Shown: in pieces, positions 43,131 to 54,365 of the stretch
Numbering within the stretch: the stretch's first letter is position 1
Layout: the number at the start of each line of letters is the position of its first letter
Assembly: GCA_023014365.1 (NCBI GenBank)
Contig: JAEBUN010000042.1
Span: forward strand, 248,001-312,000
Length of the DNA stretch: 64,000 nt
Source of the DNA: Lepiota brunneoincarnata
Lineage: Eukaryota > Basidiomycota > Agaricomycetes > Agaricales > Agaricaceae
Direction of reading: 5' to 3'
Notes under the pieces: model-generated
Seen by the model: only the letters and a program-made list of their open reading frames with translations
What the model was told of the DNA's origin: nothing
The model's database searches: none
Program-made: the position numbers and the translations under genes

Positions 43131-44949
43131 CTAGTCCAAGTCTTTCAGGATGGCCTTGGGATCCTGAGTCATTGGGAAAGCAAGGAAAAGAAGTGACTTG
43201 AGCTCCTCAAACTCCTCATATGTTGGGACCCCTGGAAAGTTGTCAGCAAACTCAAAGAATGCCTGGATGTCTTCGAGAGAGTTGGCCATTCCCATTTCAA
43301 CAAACACCATGTTGTTACCTTCCATTGCATTCTGAGTGGCCTGCATCTCCTGGACAAATTGATAAATGACCCATCAATGATGAAATGCCAATGCCTTGTA
43401 GGCAACATGATTGGCCTCCAGACTGACCAAGCTGGAGGATACAACACATGTGAAGGCAGCAAGATCTGTGAAACAAAAAGTGAATAAAAGAGAAAATAGT
43501 GAACAGAGAAACTTATGGTATTCACTGGTCAGTGAGGATGTGACCAGGGCATTTGCAATGCCAGCCGGGACCCATGGATGGTCTGTGAAGGTGCAAGGGT
43601 AATTACATATATAAGTCATAGCTGCAACACTTCTTACCCTTGCCCAGAGGCTCGCACTCCAATTTACAAGCAGTGCAAGTAGGGCACCAAGACCGAGGTG
43701 GCATGTACTAGTGTGGGTGCAAAACTGTCAGTAAGAAAACACAAGAAAACTTGGGGAACATACTGAAAGCTGGCTAGCTGCCAGCAGCCTAGAAAAGTCC
43801 TCACAAAAGAGCAGGACTGGGTGCTGGTATCCATGATGCCAGATTATTTTGGCTTCAGAATGTTGGATGCAAGCACGAGGAGCATATTTCTTTGGGTCCA
43901 TGTTGGAGCTTTTCTTTGGCAGATTTACATGCTGGCAATGTGACCCTAAAGGTCCTGCTTGAGGAGGCAAGGATTGGGATATTTCTGGGACCACTGGGCT
44001 CAGCACATGAGAGGGAACAGGGGTTGGAGAAGCTAAGAACATGTCTTGAAAAACAAATGTCGGTCCTTGAGGGGCAGGTGAGGGCTCAAGCAGTAATTCC
44101 AAGTCCAGAGAGGGCAAAACCTCTGTGACATGAGAAGGGGCCTCAGCAAGGGCACAAGGAATCAGAGGTGGCAATGGTGTGGGGCATCTGGGTGAAGCCA
44201 GTGCATATTGCCCTTCAAGATTTGAAGACCACTTAAACAGTTGGTAGAGGTTGTCTTGGGAGACCTCAGGACCCAATGAATACAAGGGCAAGTTTGAATT
44301 TGCCAAGAACAGAGGTGTAGGGGGTGGCGTCAATGGTTTCACCTTCTGTTTGCCATTAAGGGCAGCTGGGATACACACTAAAGCAGAAGTTAGCAGAAAG
44401 GACAAATATACCTTGGAAAAGGCTAAGCTTACATGTTGAGGTAGCCAAAAAGAGTACAGGGGAGGAGGGGTGGGTTGTTGAAGGGCCTGGCACCTCTGAA
44501 CCTGATGCAATACCCAGGGGAGGGAGCACCAGCAAGTCTTCCCTGTCCAGGGTGCACAGAGAGACGGCAAGAGGGGGCAGCAACATTGAACTGGACAAAG
44601 CCTCTGTGGATAATCCACCAGAGGGCCTGCCAACAGGGATACCTGACAAAAGGTCTGCAGAAAATCCAGCAGAACTCTCGTCAGTTGGATTGCACAGTGA
44701 CATGATCGAGATGACGCATCTTGAAGCTGGCACAGGCATTGGGGTTGAAGGCTGAGGGATTGGGCTTTGTGGTGGTGAATAAGGTGGCAGAGGTATTCTT
44801 GGCACACCTCCCTGACAATTTCTGCAAGCTCCTCGCCCTACTTGCCCTCCCCTAGCCTTCCTAACATGCAGTGCTGGTACCAGCAGTGGGGGTAGGTGGT
44901 CATGACATGCTGGTAGGTGAATGGTTAGACCTAAGCCAGTGAAAAACAT
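43131..44949 (-). pseudogene. Element-D antisense gene X: Pro-rich Cys-cluster protein, about 5 exons
   Basis: Proposed exons (complement): 44433-44949 or longer, 43764-44377, 43638-43707, 43513-43582 or slightly shorter, and 43131 to about 43463. Introns have GTAAGC/TTTAG, GTATGT/ACTAG and GTAAGA/CACAG ends and keep the frame. The product is Ser/Pro-rich, then has ACIQHSEAKIIWHH and, across an intron, MPPRSWCPTCTACKLECEPLG, a compact Cys cluster. It continues as a helical domain (MANSLEDIQAFFEFADNFPG) to the stop at 43131. One TGA (about 43376) interrupts the last exon, probably from CGA. The overall plan recalls the Gypsy-2 antisense gene: charged or Pro-rich region, split Cys cluster, helical tail. 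A DNA-binding role is only a guess. Confidence 0.5.
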
Positions 44950-45487
44950 GAGTCAGGACAAAGTGACATGAGAAAACACAACTTACATTGCACAATCGAG
45001 GGAGATGATGCATTTTGAAGGACCTGTGAGGCATTGGTTGGCCCAGCATAGTCTGAAAACAGTGTTAGAAAAACAAAGATAACTGTAATGCAAGCTCTAC
45101 TCACCAGAGGAGGAGTCCATATCTGCTTTGTATCAGGCACATTTGCTGCTGCACATGTTTCTGTCCATTGTAGACAAAAGAGGGTGTTGGAGAGTGATAT
45201 GCAAGCAGGATAGGCAAAGTAGACAGGGAGAGAGCAAGTGAAAAAGCAAAAACAAGACCTTGGGACTTTTAAAAGACCCAATAATGAGATAAAAATTTAA
45301 ACTATAGCAACAAGAAGTTGATCTATACATTTAAACTTGGTGACATGATATCATTTTGGAATAAGCTTAGCAAAAGTACACTACCCTTGAAGCTAGTGAA
45401 CATTCTAGAACATAGAATGCATCAGAGAAACTCAGATACTGCAAATTTGAAGGAGATAATGACTGAGGACAGTCAGCAATTGGTTAG

Positions 45488-45916
45488 GGGGAGAGGTCTC
45501 ACCCCTGCTTCCACATGCAAGTCTGTGAGCTATGATTAAGAATGGTTTCAGAGGACTACTTAGTGTGCATTGTTAAGTGTGATTTCTTTAGTCATCAACC
45601 AACCCAGAGACAGAGACAGAGAACAGAGTTTAGAGACCAGAGACCAGAGATCCCACCCTTTGGATTGACAGGGATTGTTCTTTCATTGTTGCACCATATG
45701 GTTAAGATAACTTCAATGGCTGTTTGTTAACCTCTAAAACACTACTCTCTTGAATTTCACTGTCAGAATGCACCCCCAGAATACCCCAAAAGAGGAAACT
45801 GTTCATTATCTATCTCATACCACTTGTATTAGCTTAAGCTTATTGAATTTTGGCTAAGCTTAGTGAAAACAAGCCCTCTATCTATATTAAAACCCATGAA
45901 CATTTCTACCTTTTCA
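45488..45916 (+). repeat. Element-D 3' LTR, truncated
   Basis: Only the last ~430 bases of the 1300-bp LTR are present, from GAGGTCTCACCCC to CCTTTTCA. They directly follow a purine tract (TTAGGGGGAGA). The missing first part and unmatched flank show a deletion or recombination at this end. Confidence 0.85.
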
Positions 45917-46744
45917 CTGCCACCAGAGCCCCTGGATCAGCCTGTGACTGGGTGAGAACCTGGTTGAGAGCTGCAATATGGGCTAGCAGAACATCATCAG
46001 CCCCCCAGTCATACAAGTGGAAGTGGACCCTCCCTGGGTACACATCCAGAAGATGGCACCCAGGCCAGGCTTCCAGCACAACAGCATCAAAAGGCCCAGC
46101 CAGGGCAGTGAGATGCTGGTCAGTGTCAACAACAGGCTCCTTCACCTTGATCAACTCTCAGTGAGGGAGCCTTGCAATGGATCAGGCATGAGACTGGAGA
46201 TCTCTACTGTACCCCCAACCAAGGAGGGTGCAAATAGGATGACCTGGAGCCAGCATGGCATACTGCAACTCAGCATGGTCATGAAGCTTCCAGAGATGAA
46301 GGTGAATGGGGATCAGGCCTGCAATGGCCCCAACCCCCCCATTGGGGGACATCCAAAAGGCACTGGTAATCCAGAGTACAGCCCACCACTGCATCCAGCG
46401 AAGGTGGTCCAAAGTGCCCTTACACCTAGTACCCTGGTAATACCACAGATGAAAGCCATACATGGCTATAGGAACCACACATGACTGATAAAGCAGGTAC
46501 TTCTGATCAGGCAGAAGCTCCTAAATGGAATTACCCAGCATCCCTATGGCCTTGACTGTGGAGATAGCCTTGGTAGAGTAGAAATGAACATGCTCCTTAA
46601 ACATAAGGGCACAATCAAAGTAGAAGCCCAAGTACCTCCAATAGGGCTTGGGTCAGAGAGGTGTAGTGCCAGTGAACGGGGGAAACCCCAAGTCCACCAG
46701 GGGGTTCTCACTGGAGTGGTCCCATGAGAAGTGAAACAGCTCAG
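45917..46744 (-). pseudogene. LINE-A copy 6 fragment: RT thumb and RNase H start
   Basis: Minus-strand frames 45906-46154, 46182-46478 and 46544-46744 encode thumb and RNase H parts (PIAMYGFHLWYYQGTRCKG, WMSPNGGVGAIAGLIPIHLH and AWPGCHLLDVYPGRVHFHLY). It is bounded by the Element-D LTR on the left and Copia-2 on the right, with no poly(A), so both ends were cut by later events. Confidence 0.85.
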
Positions 46745-46883
46745 ATTAATATACACATTTCTGCTTTGTCTATGAACTTCCAGAGGGATAGGAAGACTCT
46801 GTTCTGTGCTAGGATCCATTCTAACAACACTACTGTGCTTGAGGGAGTCACCATTGCTTCCCAGCTCACTTCTGCAGCCTCTA

Positions 46884-49800
46884 CAGTCACTCACCACTCC
46901 TTTATACACCACTATTCCTTTATACACTAGCTTTTGTCTTATTAAAATATGCTTCAAGTAATCTTCAAAAAATTCTAGAACACACCTGGGAATGTTCTGC
47001 CCAGGTCTGACATGTAAAATTGCTGCTGATATGTTGGAGCGATCTAAGATCACCATATTTCCAAAATTGAAAAGTATGACAAATATATAATCTGCTCATT
47101 ACTTATTCTATCCTCCACTCTACAACATGATTTTGGCATCATTGTGTCACCCTGAATGAGGGCTATCTGGTGATATCAGTTATATTATGTCTGTGTGAGG
47201 GGAAGAGCATGAGGCTCTGAAAAACTGCTAAAATTAGAAACAAGGAGGAAGATGATAGCAATTACTGTCACAAAGCATGACATCCCTGTCCTGCAGGGTC
47301 TTTTGTAGTGCTCCCAGCCTGCCTTTGCTCTCTAAGATGCCTGACTGTATATATGTATTACTGGAGGATGCAGAACTAATGTATCAAGATAGAATAGTGA
47401 TATAAACTAATTTTATCTATTAATACATAAGTCAAATCTGTCATCTAATTTTATATTGTATAGGATACCCTGGCATCTCTCATTGTCGAGATCAACCCCC
47501 CCAAGCATCCCAACACTGTCTCTAGTGTCAAACAAGCCTCTCATACTCAAAATGCCCTCCAAAGCCACAAAATCCAGGATTTCAGAGGAGAAAATGAGAC
47601 CTTTCAATGAGGAGAAGGAAATGCTGGTGAAGAAAGCTGCTGAGATGTATCTGATGGAGCAAGATAGAGATCTAGGGCCAGGAGAGTGCAGGAAGGGGTA
47701 TCAAGTTATTGCAGAAGAGATTACAGCTGCCCATCTAGTTGCAACACGGAGGGAAGTGAAGATTAACCATGCCACAGTTGCAAACTGTGCAAAGGGTAAT
47801 TATTGCTTGCTTGTATATTCAGTTATTATTATACTGAAATATACTAAAGGCATTCAGAGCATCTGGGAGTTTAACACTACAAAACAGTGGCTTACTGATG
47901 AGGAAGAAATAGCAGTGGTTATGTTTGAACTCCATTCTACTGACCAAGGATTTCTACTGACAGCTGGCTGGTTGGAGGACCATGTTAATTCAATTGCCTG
48001 TGCATGGCAAGATGATTTTCCAGAGGATGATGTCAGTACCAATTGGATCAGCTGCTTTGCTCAACGCCAACCTGATCAACTTAAGCTAACATACTCAAGG
48101 ACCCTTGACAATGTTCAAGCCAAGGCAGTTAATCCAACAAATCCTCACCTCTGGTTTGATCTTCTTGAGAAAGAGCTTGAGGGTGTTTCCCCTGATTGTA
48201 TTTGGGGTGTTGATGAAACAGGAATTCAGGTACAAATTATATCTCTCACAAATAGTTTTGGTTAATTAACTAATATGACCATAGACAGGTGAAGGAGGAA
48301 GGGAGCAGGTTTATGGACAAAGGGGTGAACCAGCACCATATCAGCAACATGACGGTAGTTGTGAAAATATCATGATCATTATTACTATTTGTGCTAATGG
48401 TACCAGCATTACACCTGCTGTCATATTCAAGGGTCATGGCTACCATATCAACTGGAACCAGCAAGACCCAGCTGCAGCATTGTGAGTTAACTCTATTTGC
48501 ATAATATTACAGTTTTACAGATTTAATTATCATTAGTATTGGCTACTCAAAGAAAGGGTGGACAGATTCAGAGCTGGGTACTTTGTGGCTCAGGCAGTTT
48601 GATACATTCACTCAAACCCAGGCTAATGGTTGCAAACAAGTTATTCTGCTTGATGGTCACAATTCCCACTATTCTTTCACTTTCCCTGACTATGCTCAGG
48701 AACACAACATCTCCATCCTTTGTTATCCATCATACTCCACACATGTCTACCAGGGCCTTGATGTTGCTGTTTTTGGTGTCCTCAAACATTACTGGCAGCA
48801 GGAGTGTGACAAGTTCCAAGCAAATACTGGCCAAAGGATTACAAAGTCAAATTTTCTATCTATCTATGGTTAGGCTCATATTTGTACTCTTACTCGGGAG
48901 AATATCCAAACTGCATTCCATAAAACTGGGGTTGTTCCTCTTGACCATCAAGTTATTCACTCCAAGCTCTTTTGGCCTAGCTTGGAAACTTCTCATAATG
49001 CACCCATGCCCCTTCCATTCAGCACTCCTATTTGCAACACTGCCAGAGCCATTACAATGCTAGCTGACAAGCAAAATGTGGATGCTCAGAGTTCTATACC
49101 ACTTGTTAGTGATGATTCTGACCCAGAGGATGAACATGGTGTTAGCTTTGATGTTCCTGAATCTCTTGTTGACATGTTTGCTTGGCTCACAACCAACATC
49201 AACCATCCACTCTTTGCTTCTGACCCTCTTCCTTCCAACACTCCTCCCCCCAAGTACAACCCATTTGTTATGTCACCAGCCAAAAAGCAAACCAATCTTT
49301 TTCAGTTTGTACCTCAAACTGAATGGGAAAGTCTTCTTCAGGCTGCATTATGGGATGCAGCATTATGCGAAGCATATCACAAAGGCCAGCTACAGGGCCA
49401 GCAGGCAGCTATCATCCTCTAGCATGTCTACTGTGGTTGCATGCAAAATCAACTTCACACAAAGGAGAAGAAAGCCAAGTCAAAGACATTTTGCAGCACA
49501 CTCTTGGGTGGAGTTCCTCATTTGTTGACTGGAGATGAGTTTGTTGAGACAGTTGTGGCTAGAGAGCAGGAGATAAAGCAGGAAGATGAGGAGAAGCAGA
49601 ATAAGTACACAGTTAGGGCTTATCACTCAGAGAAGTTAAAGGAGTGGAAGGAAAAGGAGGCAAAGAGAATCAAGGAGAATAATTGGGAGAGAGTGAACTA
49701 CAAGCTTTATATGGAGGTGGTATGAAAGGAAGACAACTTGGATTGGAAGGACAATGGTTTAGCTCCCCTCCCCCATCCTGGTCCACTGGGCCTACTCCCA

Positions 49801-50223
49801 AAACCAGTCCCAAAACCTACTCTTGCACAATCTGCAAGGCATTGTGGCTTTCAAAACCTCTTCCAGCCCCAGGGAAAGGCTGCAAGTAGTGACTCTGACA
49901 TTACTCATACATTTTCCAGGGATGATGAGCACCAGGGAAGCAACAACAATGATGATTGAAATATTTCTGAAGGATTTACAGGGTTTCAATGGCAGTGTGA
50001 CTGAATGTCACATGTGGTATCACACTGTATAAAGGACTTGTTTTGCGCTTAAATTTCAAAGTGATACTATGCATTCAAAACTTGACAAAAAATTCTGTAA
50101 TTCTGTAATTATATTTTGACAAAGTGTATCTACATATGTACAAAATTTGAAGTGGATACATTGAGCTTTGTACCCACTGTGTGCAAAATAAGTTTCAGTG
50201 TATAAAGGAGTGGCGAGTGACTG
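46884..50223 (+). mobile_element. Pogo-type DNA transposon, complete, 3340 bp
   Basis: The ends are inverted repeats of 26 bases with one mismatch (46884-46909 and 50198-50223), beginning CAGTCACTC. The target duplication TA is at 46882-46883 and 50224-50225. CAGT termini and TA targets fit the pogo/Fot1 branch of Tc1/mariner. Removing the element rejoins Copia-2 sequence. A second, inner copy of the CCTTTATACA motif lies near both ends (46919 and 50029). It carries a transposase gene with three in-frame stops. Confidence 0.92.
47552..49959 (+). pseudogene. Pogo transposase (HTH, DDE), three premature stops
   Basis: The start is ATG 47552 (MPSKATKSRISEEKM). Introns: 47794-47847 (54 nt, open in frame), 48230-48284 and 48482-48536, all GT-AG and phase-consistent. 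Exons 1-2 encode psq/CENP-B-type helix-turn-helix parts (TNWISCFAQRQPDQLKLTYS). The DDE core has D in WGVDETGIQ, D in VILLDGHNSHY and D in GLDVAVFGVLKHYW. In-frame stops at 48871 (TAG), 49420 (TAG) and about 49723 (TGA) each fit a single C-to-T change (CAG, CAG, CGA). The same frame continues after each to 49959, so the family protein is about 740 residues with a charged C-terminal coil (EQEIKQEDEEKQNKYTV). Confidence 0.85.
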
Positions 50224-52306
50224 TATCTCTCTCCCTCTTGACTTGTTACTCTGGCACAGAAGACTCATCCACCAGAACTATGCTGATGTGAAGAAGATGA
50301 TCTCCTAGCAACTGGTGACTAGTCTAACTCTCACCTCTCAGATGCCTCCTGATCCTGTTTGCAAACCTTGCTTGGCTAGCAAGATGCATGCTCCCTCATT
50401 TCCTTCCTTAACCAATCATATGCATGCACCACTTGATCTTGTGCACTCAGATCTTCATAGACCACTCCCTGTACCTACCAATCAAGGTTACAAGTACTGG
50501 ATCACATTCATTGATGACTCAATGTGATTCTGAGCAGCTTACTTCCTAAAGAAGAAATTAGAGGCATTTGATGTGTTTTGCACTTTCAAGTCTTGGGCAG
50601 AGAACCAGCTCTCCTGCAAGATCTGTGCACTTCAGGATGATAAAGGGGGTGAATACATGTCTAATGCCTTCATCAAATTCACCACTGACTGTGGGATTGA
50701 GCAGAGACACTCTGCACACAACTGACCCCAACAGAATGGTTTGGCTGAATGTGCTAATTGGACAATGGGTGAGCATATCACTGCTATGCTTGCTGAGGCC
50801 CACCTCCCTCCTTCATTTTGGGGTGAGTGCCTTGCTGCAATGATTCATATCTGAAATGGCCTCCCCACTGCTCCCTTTCCAAACACCACTCCTTATGAGG
50901 TCATTTACAAACATAAGCCTGATGTTGCTCACCTACAAGTCTGGGAGTGCACTGCATATGTCCATGTGCAGAAAGACAAGCAGACATCACTTGGACTACA
51001 TATGCAATGGTGTGTATTCATTGGCTATCCCACTGGCTACAAGGCATGGAGGTTCTACAATCCTGTGACTAAACAAGTTGTGATCTTGGAGAGAGCTGAC
51101 TTTGACAAATGGCACTTCCCTGGACTGTCTAGTGTGCAGATGACTGCACCATGTCCACTGGCTGTCCCATCTGCTCCATCTGACTTCCCTTCACATTCCA
51201 ACTCCAATCCAGGATTTACTCCTCCTCCCACTGCACCAACTCCATCACCACCCTCCTCTCTGCATTCTAAGGGAGTACCACTTGACAATGAGGGGGTGTC
51301 TCCAGTTATTCCATCCATTCCTATTCTTTTTCCTCAAGACATACCACTCCCTGCTCCACCTCTTATTGTTCCTCCTGTCCCTGCTCCTCCTCTTGATGTT
51401 GCACCACCTCCTGTACCACCATCTCCCCCAACTGCTCCACAATGCTCTGCACGTGTGAGATGGTCACCTGGTGAATGGTGAAAGGTCAGAGATTCTCCAC
51501 CTCCTGTCCCTGACAGTGACAATGAGGAGGAAGCTGATCTTGCTGTTAAGGATGGCTTTCAAGATGTTGAGTTTGCTGGCAACACAGAGGACTCAGGCTT
51601 CTGTACCTTCAAGGCTGTAATGTCTGTACCTGATGGGACTCAATGGTGAGGTGCCTGCAATAACAAGATGATGTCTTTGATGGGTAACAATACTTGGCAA
51701 ATTGTTGAGCTCCCTCCTGGCAAGATGGCTATCAACTCAGGTTGGGTGTTCTGAGTCAAGCTCAAGGCTGATAGCTCTGTGGAGCACTACAAGGCCAGGT
51801 TGGTTGCAAAAGAGTACTCTCAATGCCCTGAATTTGACTACACTGAAGTCTTTGCTCCCACATACCATCCCACATCTCTACACCTCATTCTGGCTTTGGC
51901 AGCCAAAGAAGGCTATTCACTCCACTTTGTTGACATTTCTTCTGCCTTCACTTATAGGGACTTGGATGAAGAGATCTATATGTGCCAACCTGAAGCTACC
52001 ACAAGGGAGGTCCTAACCATGTTTGCAAGCTCACCAAGTCGCTCTATGGCCTCAAACAGGCTGCTAGACAGTGGAACAAGAAGCTACATGACATCTTTAG
52101 CTCTCTGGACTACACCAAGCTCAAGTCAGACAACTCTGTGTACATATGTTTACAGCAAGGGTGACATTCATGTCATTATTCCTATCTTCATTGACAACAT
52201 CACACTTGTGTCCAAGAGCAATCAAGCTATGGACAGAACAGTAGCTGAGCTGTCAAAACACTTCAGGCTCTGTGATCTTGGTCTCACCTCCTTTCTTCTC
52301 AACATC

Positions 52307-54365
52307 TTTTTTTTTTTAAAAAAAAATCTCCAATTTATTATGTGGGCCACATACATCCATGCCATAACAGACACTGAATGAGCATGTGGGATCCAGGCCC
52401 CACCGTGGAGATATGTGGGCTGCAGGGGACAATCATCATCCCTGGCAAGCTGGAGAAACCATGCCTGCAATGGTCAGGATCTTGGAACAGGTCAATCCAA
52501 TGATCCTAACAAGACTGTACTTCCTCCTTGTGGAGGAAGTCAAGTAGGGTCTGGGGACAAGCCCTTACCCCAATGGGAGGCAATGACCTCACAAAGCCAT
52601 GTACCTGGGTATGGAAAGGCTACTTTCCACATGAAGGGACCTCCCAGAAGTGAGCTGAATGGGCCAGATCCCCAGCAAACCACTTGGCAAGAAGGTGGCA
52701 CACCACTAGGGACTGGCCCTGGGTGGAGTGCACCAACAGGTCCACCACTCATCTGGCCAAGGCCATCAAGTCAGTGAACAGGACAAGACTTGCAGCATCC
52801 TTGACAGAAACTGCCCTGGACACCACCAGCCAGATGGCAAAGAGCTCAGCCTCAGGAGCTGTGACCCTCCCCCTGGGACGCTGGACCACATGAATGTAGT
52901 CCAAGCCCCAGAAAACCTGAGCAGCTGAAACCACCTGGTGGACCCAGCAGGGCAGCAGACTCATGTCCTTTGCTGCCACCAGAACCCCCAGATCAGCCTG
53001 TAACCAGGCAAGAACCTGGTTGAGAGCCACAACATGGGCTGGCAGGGTGTCATCTGCCCTCTGGTCATACGAATGGAAGTGGACCCTCCCTGGAAACACA
53101 TCCAAAAGATGGTGCCTAGGCCAGGCCTCCAGTGCAACAGTGTTGAAGGGCCCAGCCAGGGCAGCAAGATGCTGGTTAGCATTGACAACTGGCCCCTTCA
53201 CCTTGATCAACTCTTGGCAAGGAAGCCTTGCTATAGACCAGACATAAGACTGGAGATCACCACTGTAGCCCCAACCAAGGAGGGTACAAACAGGGTGACC
53301 CAGAGCAAGTGTGGCATACCACAACTCAGCACAATTACGAAGCTTCTGGAGATGAAGATGAATGGGGATCAGGCCTGCAATAGCCCTGACCCCCCCATCA
53401 GGTGATGTCTTAAAGGTGCCAGTAATCCAGAGTGCAGCCTAACACTGCATCCAGTGGAGGTGGTCCAGAGCACCCTTGCACCTAGCACCCTGGTAGTACT
53501 ACAGATGACAGCTATACATGGCTATAGGAACCACACATGGCTGATAAAGCAGGTGCTTCTGATCAGGCAGAAGCCCCCAGACAGAATTACCTAGCATCCC
53601 CATGGCCTTGACCATGGAGATAGCCTTGGTAGAGTAGAAGTGAACATGTTCCTTAAACATAAGGGCACAATCAAAGTAGAAACCCAAGTACCTCCAATAG
53701 GTCTTGGGCTGAAGAGGAGTGGCACCAGTGAATGGGGGAAACCCCAAGTCCACTGGGGGTTCTCACTAGAATGGTCCTGTGAGAAGTGAAACAGCTCAGA
53801 CTTGTTGTGCTCCACTACAAGTGTAAACTGGGTAAAGGTGTCATGAACCACCTTGTAAGATCTGTGGAGGAGGATGCAGTTTGCATCCAAGTCCCAGGCC
53901 TGTGCTATGATGGTGCTATTGTTGATATAAGACAGGAGCAAGAGGCCCAGATGAGGGAGCCCCTGCTCAATAATGTATATGGCCGGGGCCAGGTAGAGGC
54001 TGGACAGGATGGGTGAGAGAGCAGACCCCTGGCCCACCCCCACCTCCACCTGGAACAGTTCAGACAGGAAGGAGTTCCAGGCATAGCTGGTAAACCTCCC
54101 CATGAGATAAGTGAAAAACCTGCCAATGCAAGGGGAGAACCCCTGCCTGGCAAGAACCATGAGAAGCATCCTATGATTAAGGGATGGGAAGAACTGAGCA
54201 ATGTTGAAGGCAAGAACACTTGTCTTCAACCTGTGAGCCCACCTGGCACAGATCAGGTGCACAAGATAGGCACCAGCATCTTCAGTGGATCTCTGGATCA
54301 CACCACTGAACTGGTTTGGATGAAACATGCCAAACTTGACAGCCTCAAACTGCAAGCAGCATGAG
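52307..54365 (-). pseudogene. LINE-A copy 7 with internal deletion
   Basis: A T11A9 tract (52307-52326) marks the 3' end. The 3' UTR is almost absent: from the AATAAATTGG tail the sequence jumps to codons for HAHSVSVMAWM, so the end of the ORF and most of the UTR are deleted. RNase H, thumb and RT (GVGQGSALSPILSSLYLAP; YxDD region reads SYINNST) follow to about 54365, where Copia-3 begins. Several stops are present. Confidence 0.85.

Larger units (their letters stand above)
34964..45369. repeat. Dispersed TAAGCTTA palindromes in the Element-D interior
   Basis: Exact copies of the self-complementary octamer start at 34964, 36321, 36393, 37550, 38047, 39252, 39792, 39845, 40038, 40203, 40957, 41929, 41970, 42573, 43023, 44424 and 45362, so 17 in about 10.95 kb. 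With equal base frequencies about 0.17 would be expected. Each full LTR has four more (8937, 9481, 9975, 9995 in the solo copy; 32713, 33257, 34454, 34474 in the 5' LTR), and the truncated LTR has two (45835, 45855). They occur in coding, antisense-coding and non-coding parts. Confidence 0.9.
32533..45916 (+). mobile_element. Element-D: decayed 13-kb Ty3/gypsy-like LTR element with antisense genes
   Basis: The layout is a 1300-bp 5' LTR (32533-34535, carrying a nested solo LTR); a candidate primer site; gag; protease; RT; RNase H; integrase (to 41344); about 4.1 kb with two antisense multi-exon genes; a purine tract near 45482-45489; and a 3'-LTR piece (45488-45916) lacking its first ~870 bases. 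The flanks do not share a target duplication (ACGT versus CTGC) and belong to different LINEs, so the right end was rearranged. Many in-frame stops are present, mostly CGA to TGA. The interior and LTRs are studded with TAAGCTTA palindromes. Confidence 0.85.
46745..52306 (+). pseudogene. Copia-2 (same family as Copia-1), split by a pogo transposon
   Basis: The copia parts are 46745-46883 and 50226-52306. The first part encodes MNFQRDRKTLFCARIHSNNT and GVTIASQLTSAAST. After the pogo insertion come the integrase zinc region (ADVKKMIS, CLASKMHAPSF), integrase core (DLVHSDLHRPLPVPTNQGYK, DDKGGEYMSNAF, PQQNGLAE), a Pro-rich linker, and RT to SFLLNI. Stops at about 50525, 50721, 50851, 51478, 51646 and 51752 are nearly all TGA where CGA is expected, and one frameshift lies near 52010. 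A LINE-A poly(A) insertion ends it at 52306. The continuation of the family is visible at the window start. Confidence 0.85.

Noticed and set aside
47794..47847. Continuous reading through the first pogo intron
   Set aside because: The 54-nt segment is open only because its length is a multiple of three; it has GT-AG ends and encodes a non-conserved hydrophobic stretch.
51055..51522. Minus-strand Gly/Trp-rich frames
   Set aside because: Shadows of the Pro-rich linker of Copia-2.
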